Positions 10,101 to 13,646 of a DNA stretch of 13,646 nt are shown here, piece after piece; position 1 is the first letter of the stretch; every line of letters starts with the position of its first letter. Origin of the DNA: Spirogloea muscicola (Eukaryota; Streptophyta; Zygnematophyceae; Spirogloeales; Spirogloeaceae); contig WELB01000206.1 of NCBI GenBank assembly GCA_009602725.1, positions 83,248-96,893 on the forward strand, written 5' to 3'. A program made the position numbers and the translations under genes. The notes under the pieces were generated by a model. That model had not been told where the DNA came from. It did no database searches and saw only the letters and a program-made list of their open reading frames with translations.

Positions 10101-13100
10101 CATAGCGGGTAGAAGACAGGAGCTAGTTTACATGTGGAAGCGGTCAGGGTCGGCAGGGTTGATGGCTGGGATGGAGCGGCCAATGACTGCCTTGGCTCCT
10201 TTCACTGCGGCCTCAACAAACTCGCAGCTGACCCGGAAGAGCGCCCGGTCTCGCATGATCCTGGACAAAGGAGGCCAAGTGACTACCTTTCATCATAATG
10301 GAGCAACCTTGTTCAGATGCTGTTATTGAGGACACATCATAAGGGACACATCATAAGGGTCTTTACAATCAATCTGCAGTAAGCTCCCAGATTGTGTAGA
10401 TCGTTTCTGCACAAGCTGGCCTTGACAGGAGGCATGGCGATACCACACCTCTCTTGAAGAGTCCCATCTGGGAGTTCCCTACAGCTCTGCAGTTCTTCAT
10501 TCCAGTCGCGTTGCACGCCCAACAAGTCGGTTCCATGGGGCGAGATCAAGGCGTCTTCCGCCCGAGCGACGTCTCGCTTGTGATCTGGTAACACAAGAGT
10601 CACGAGCTGTGTGAGGGCAATATGAGTCTTCAGAGACAGCCAAAACGCCTCCTCTGCCATTGGCCTTCCAAGTCGTGAAAAGTACAACTAAGGGCTAAAC
10701 AAGAGTGCTTAGATGATGTTACCTGGCAAAGGGTGGGGGCCAAGCCAAGTGTTGGGAATAAGAGGTGGGGCCATGTTCTCAAAGGGGTGCATCTGCGTCT
10801 TAGCTTCCAAGACCTCAACGAAACCTGCCCCATACCAACATGTAGACAAATTGTGTGCTCCATCATTCAAGGCAAGCCAATCTACATTTCCTTCTTGGAA
10901 TTTTGAAATTTCTTCAGTACTTATGGTATCACCCACTTAAAGCTCACTAGTCAAACAGCCTGTGATTATGACTCCAAAAACAACAGTCTCAGTAGCTAGA
11001 CAAGCCTCTGAGAATTAGATCCTGATCACTGTAACACTGAAAGCTGAGGCACACCTGTCGCAAATTTGTTGCTGACAGTCTTTAGCAGGCCAATGAGCGT
11101 GGACGCCGTAGTGAGGGGCTCGCGCGGCCGGGCGTCAAGGACACCCCCTTTGCTGCGGTTCACAGTGAACCCCTGCGTATGCGCCGTTACACAGAAGGTG
11201 CTCTTGGCATGGAGCACAATGTCAAGGTAGAACAAATCGCCCTGCAGTCTGCAGAGTCAACCGATAGACAACGAGCTTGTAGGAATGTCAGAGCTATGTT
11301 TCCATTCTGAATCTTACTGGAGCCTAAGTACTACTAGAGGTACATTACGCATTGCTAATCTCCTCAGGAAGGCTACTACAATTTGAGTTGGCTGATACAG
11401 GTTGGGACGCGACTGAAGCAGCAATGAACCTGCGGTGACCAGGAACGGGGTTGAAGGACGAGAAGCAGATGCTCTCGAAGAAGTCCAGGCCCTCCGGGGC
11501 CGGGGGGCTGAGTAGACTGGCCAGCAGCCCATCGGTGTTCTCCACAAACCCGAGCTGCTCGAGCTCGGCCGGCAGCGGTGGCTTGGCATCTGGTGCATGC
11601 ATTGAGGCCAGGCACGCGGGTGGAATGAGACCTCAGGTGGACGTTGGACATCTATGTAAGTCTCCAAAGTTCAAGCACCTGCTCTGCGAGTTCTCATGAC
11701 AAGGGAGGACAGTAGCGCACCTTTGGCCTGCTTGCGAGCGCCACCGCCTTCAGCTTTGTCGTGGCCGCCTAGACCAATATACACAAATTATGAAGGGTCA
11801 CTCTGGGTCAATGACAATGCAAGGGCAGCCTCTTCCTGTTCAGAGATGGTCGTTTGGTGAAGCCGTCAGCCCAGGAAGGCTAGGTGAATGGCACTGTGGC
11901 AAGCTCACTTGAGTACAGACAGACCTGTACCTGCAGCCTCGTGGTCCTTGGATAGCTTGGTCGACAGCGAGGAGAAGCAGCTGGACATGGAAAGAAGCTC
12001 CCGCGTCTTCCGCACGTGAACTCGTACAGACCGGTCGTCATAGAGGGCTGTAAACGGCATGTAACGATGACGAGAGAGGGCTGCTCAGGTACAAGTGCAT
12101 CTATACACTGCCTAGCATCCACGAGTGGATGTAGTCGTGCCCAACAATCCATGACACAGGAGCTCTGACAGTGCACTGATTTCTGCGCAAGTTCCCACAA
12201 GATTGGGATGCAAAAGGAGATGGAGAATGGTGGCAGCAAGTACTGCTCTTATGCAGGCTGCCCCATTACTGCAGAATACAGGATCAGGTGATCAGGAGAT
12301 GATTAGGAATTGTAGTGTACCATTCAGCATCTCTAGGGACGTCTTCCCGCCAGTGATGTCGGCTACGTCGCCAAGCTCAACGAAGTCAAAGAGGTGGTAG
12401 CGCACGCCGTCGGGCGCGGTGAGAATGATGTCGTAGCAAGTGTAGAAGCAGGTCTCTGGCGCGTCCGACAGGAACTGCCGTAGGTCCATGAGCGTGTCGC
12501 CTGGATTGAGCTGCAGGCAGACAACAAACCCGTGTACCATTGCAGCGTGAGCCATCATCTAGCGAGCCAATGCGAGTTGCTTCAGCCAAAGAGGGCTCCT
12601 CATGCATGACCTTGATAGCGCTGCTTCTTGTGCTCTCCACCGCCACTAAGTATTTCGTCTTGTCCTCAAAGTAGCACACGCGGTACGTCCAGCAGCCAGG
12701 CTCGGACTCTTGCACCCGTAACAAGCTTTGGTAAGCATAACCTCCAGCTTAAGGGTTGGGCTGCAGTGGGTGAGCCAGCTGAGCTCACCCGCAGCTCGAT
12801 CTCCTCTCCACCAGGGCCTTTCACCATGACCGGGTACAGCGGGATGTCGTCTGCAAGACAAGAAGGGCAGCACGGCAAATCAGTACCGCTGCCGATTGCC
12901 AGTCAGAGCTCGGCGCTCACCAATGGCCTGCTCTACAGAGTATCGTTTACTTCTGTGAAGAAGCTCTCGCGCATCTGACAGCAGCGGCTGAGCCAAATCT
13001 GAGTCGCGCCGCAGCAGCGAAGAGGGGGCCTGTGGCACGAAGTGACGACGATGATGTCGTACGCTGGCCACCGGTCATTGCCGGCAGCAAGCTCACCTTC

Positions 13101-13451
13101 GTAGTCGTCGCCCGCCTCTCCTGCGTCAACGCCATTCTGCGCCTGCCCGGCCTCCTCCGCCTTGGCTCCCGGCTCGGCGGCACCGCCGCCGGCTGGCCAG
13201 TCATCTTTGCCTCCGGAGGAAGCGGCGTCAACGGCTCCTGGGCCATCGCCGCCGCCATTGGCGACGGCGTCGCCGGATGAGCTGCTCCCCGTCGCCGGCT
13301 CGGGCTCCGCGGCCGCGTCGGCCGGCGCAGCGGAGGCCGCCGAGCCGGGGCTTCCCGCGGGGTGGTCATCGGGGGCGGGCTTGGCGCCGCGGGGCGACCC
13401 CGCCGGCGAGGCGCCGCCGGCCTTGCCCTTGGCCTTGCCCTTGGCGCCCAT
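3291..13451 (-). CDS. CLU: CLU / FRIENDLY-TIF31 family clustered-mitochondria protein, 27 exons
   Basis: Cytosolic family protein; in plants, flies, yeast and mammals it governs mitochondrial distribution and binds mRNAs of nuclear-encoded mitochondrial proteins. Exons (high to low): 13451-13097, 12850-12789, 12510-12321, 12047-11931, 11768-11721, 11589-11430, 11248-11055, 10824-10723, 10584-10449, 10260-10132, 9872-9215, 9022-8789, 8587-8321, 8138-7968, 7765-7679, 7453-7274, 6965-6813, 6537-6469, 6189-6031, 5831-5775, 5579-5539, 5357-5238, 5068-4915, 4703-4548, 4411-4304, 4173-4105, 3971-3291. They sum to 4857 nt (1618 aa plus TAG) with no internal stop. Every intron is GT-AG and every junction restores family sequence. 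Domains: Lys/Ala/Gly-rich N-terminus 1-120, ubiquitin-like 125-205, GSKIP-like 275-375, CLU core 400-800, eIF3-p135-like 870-1000, TPRs 1150-1370, charged tail. At 1618 aa it is longer than plant homologues (about 1400), mainly through low-complexity linkers. ATG 13451 (MGAKGKAKGK) is the first in-frame ATG; the frame stays open upstream to at least 13577 but only with a GTG. Confidence 0.95.
4304..6189 (-). other. CLU: CLU exons 19-25: TPR repeat array
   Basis: Exon 19 begins LGVTVAARDYDF and carries VKHAIPVCKDARQLVEQG. Exons 20-25 encode consecutive helical hairpins: NLNKAYELFSEANNILTQ, the short exon 21 (CGPLHREVGNCYR), FLAMVLYHAGELQAAI, then DHPDTAHSYGNMALFYHGLG, GPNHPDVAATFINLAMMYQ, DTGKMSIALRYLQEALKRNE, YHALAIAFSAIGAYKLS and HEKSAHSIFLKHLGENDPRT. 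The regularly spaced G-P/D-H-P-D/E motifs are typical of TPR_12 / kinesin-light-chain-like repeats. Exon 23 has a GAGCAG tandem acceptor; the CAG choice gives the conserved HSYGNMALFY, the GAG choice would add one serine. Confidence 0.93.
5687..5706. repeat. Perfect 10-bp tandem duplication in CLU intron 20
   Basis: GCTGGACAAT is present twice head to tail within the intron at 5580-5774. It is a small slippage-type duplication with no evident role. Confidence 0.9.
6469..8138 (-). other. CLU: CLU exons 14-18: helical eIF3-p135-like middle region
   Basis: Exon 14 has EIAADEDLVRKAGTYL, VDTVLPRLVKDF, SPMDGQTLSEALQGKGVN and MRYLGR. Exon 15 follows with LPHIYQLCIEEMIVRSAKKV, and exon 16 with LRETLDHDVGGAIAHFINCL. 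The second half of exon 16 and the first half of exon 17 (about residues 993-1060) form a Ser/Pro/Glu linker. Exon 17 ends ADMVWGDIREAVRHKYK and exon 18 is YTLDEDVHGLLRK plus LRNLCQK, matching the family's conserved entry to the TPR region. All five exons are multiples of three with phase-0 borders. Confidence 0.9.
8375..8563 (-). other. CLU: CLU linker B: second acidic low-complexity insert
   Basis: Residues about 804-866 within exon 13 lie between AEEAAVSK and LLNPNVFTNFKLAGSPE. The insert is rich in Glu, Asp, Ala, Thr and Gly with a closing alanine run. The flanks are conserved in the family, and other members also vary here. It is about half the length of linker A and of similar composition, so the two probably arose by the same slippage-prone, GC-rich codon expansion. 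Confidence 0.8.
9431..9823 (-). other. CLU: CLU linker A: acidic, Gln/Ala/Ser-rich insert within the CLU domain
   Basis: Residues about 515-645 (roughly 131 aa), wholly inside exon 11, interrupt the conserved path from YSFAVDGD to ANNDLRGT. The segment opens with a Gln/Glu-rich helix (LREQEILEQQQKQQ), then becomes Glu, Ala, Ser, Gly and Asp rich with few hydrophobics. It ends in QATYAS, a phrase shared with plant homologues, which have a variable linker at the same place. So the position is conserved while length and content are free to change. I read it as a disordered loop projecting from the folded domain. Confidence 0.85.
10330..10357. repeat. Perfect 14-bp tandem duplication in CLU intron 9
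   Basis: GGACACATCATAAG occurs twice in direct succession, followed by GG. It lies inside the intron spanning 10261-10448, clear of both splice sites. It is probably a replication-slippage duplication of no functional weight. Confidence 0.95.
11055..12850 (-). other. CLU: CLU exons 2-7: ubiquitin-like N domain and GSKIP-like domain
   Basis: Exons 2-3 encode YPVMVKGPGGEEIELR joined to LNPGDTLMDLRQFL and a CFYTCYDI segment, the CLU_N ubiquitin-like pattern. Exon 4 gives LYDDRSVRVHVRKTRELL, the hinge that follows this domain in the family. Exon 5 is only 48 nt and encodes a Gly/Lys-rich linker. Exons 6-7 carry the GSKIP-like part, including FESICFSSFNPVPGHRR, LQGDLFYLDIVL and TAHTQGFTVNRS, which matches the family's conserved QGF-VN motif. 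Intron phases here are mixed (1,0,1,1,1,2,1), unlike the middle of the gene. Confidence 0.88.
13097..13451 (-). other. CLU: CLU exon 1: disordered low-complexity N-terminus (residues 1-118)
   Basis: The exon starts with a basic MGAKGKAKGK stretch and then runs through Pro, Ala, Gly, Ser, Asp and Glu repeats to GDDYE, where the reading frame joins exon 2 (DDIPLYPV). It has no recognisable fold and no amphipathic targeting helix. Base composition is far more GC-rich than the later exons. The donor is GTGAGC at 13096. Plant homologues also begin with a short Lys/Ser-rich segment, so a basic disordered head is expected; the alanine/glycine length looks lineage-specific. Confidence 0.85.
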
Positions 13452-13646
13452 GGGGCGCGTTAGAGAAGGCACGCCGGGCTGGGGCTGACGGCGATGGCGG
13501 ATGGGGGCGGGTTCTGCGGCGGAGCTTAATCCCCGGGGTTTTGCGGAGCCCCGCCGGCTCGGCCGGCGGCTCCGCACGCCGGGCGCGCCCGGGGCCGAGC
13601 TCCCGAAGACGAGCCGGAGACGTCGTCGCGCAGGGCGCGGCGCGGC
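13452..13646 (-). promoter_or_regulatory. GC-rich 5' flank of CLU
   Basis: These 195 bp upstream of the CLU ATG should hold the 5' UTR and perhaps the core promoter. Composition is very GC-rich with many CG dinucleotides; I see no TATA box. The CLU frame remains open through much of it without an ATG. The main structure is the inverted repeat at 13543-13575. Confidence 0.45.
13543..13575. other. Strong GC hairpin upstream of CLU start
   Basis: CCGCCGG (13551-13557) pairs perfectly with CCGGCGG (13563-13569) around a 5-nt loop. The stem extends with GCGGAG (13543-13548) pairing to CTCCGC (13570-13575), leaving only CC at 13549-13550 as a bulge. That is 13 base pairs, mostly G-C, about 92-124 nt upstream of the ATG. 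If transcribed it would be a stable 5' UTR structure. Confidence 0.8.

Larger units (their letters stand above)
8789..10824 (-). other. CLU: CLU exons 8-12: central CLU domain
   Basis: Exon 8 ends in NTWLGPHPLP and exon 9 continues DHKRDVARAEDAL and QRDWNEELQSCRELP. Exon 10 has RDRALFRVSCEFVEAAVKGA and AINPADPDRFHM. Exon 11 begins YVHNNIFYSFAVDGD and, after a long linker, resumes ANNDLRGTRALNEANVKGL, VDYRGHRVIAQSIIPGIL and YGSVENGKKINWNEKFHD. Exon 12 has PAECKGIEGADDRRYILDLM, RATPRDANY and LRPELVSAFCK. These are the most conserved blocks of the family and fix its identity; RDWNEELQSCRE is the plant-lineage form. Confidence 0.93.

Noticed and set aside
13452-13577. A longer CLU N-terminus starting upstream
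   Set aside because: The frame is open but its only start-like codon is GTG; the ATG at 13451 gives the basic MGAKGKAKGK start that resembles other plant-lineage CLU proteins.

Overview
The window looks like nuclear DNA of a green plant-lineage organism, most likely a unicellular green alga. Both recognisable genes are cut by many GT-AG introns, codons favour G or C in third position, and the large gene carries plant-type sequence signatures, for example RDWNEELQSCRE and QATYASANNDLRGT. The genus cannot be named from the sequence. No prokaryotic, organellar, viral or transposon genes are visible.

Layout: 1-213 is an interrupted (AG)n microsatellite running off the left edge. Bases 214-635 hold an unidentified coding-like stretch (strongest at 402-590) that ends at a TGA six bases before the next gene. 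A plus-strand gene at 636-2563 encodes a YfcE/MJ0936-type metallophosphoesterase, reconstructed here in six exons (240 aa). Bases 2564-3290 are a gene-free gap between two convergent genes. Bases 3291-13451 on the minus strand are one gene of 27 exons. It encodes a CLU (clustered mitochondria; FRIENDLY/TIF31/CLUH family) protein of 1618 aa. Bases 13452-13646 are its GC-rich 5' flank, with a strong hairpin.

The CLU model is self-consistent. All 26 introns have GT and AG ends and measure 130-308 nt. All phases match, the 4857-nt coding sequence has no internal stop, and the joined protein follows the family order: N-terminal ubiquitin-like region, GSKIP-like region, CLU core, helical eIF3-p135-like region, TPR repeats and a charged tail. 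Two acidic low-complexity linkers interrupt it. By family knowledge it should be a cytosolic factor for mitochondrial distribution and for mRNAs of mitochondrial proteins.

The metallophosphoesterase shows all the metal-binding motifs of its family, but joining them needs a 19- or 22-nt intron. That is either a very unusual intron or a lesion in the gene. The two genes have no evident functional link; they simply converge. I see no previously undescribed multi-gene system. The points most worth checking are the tiny intron, the unassigned coding-like segment upstream, and the run of frame-neutral exons in CLU.
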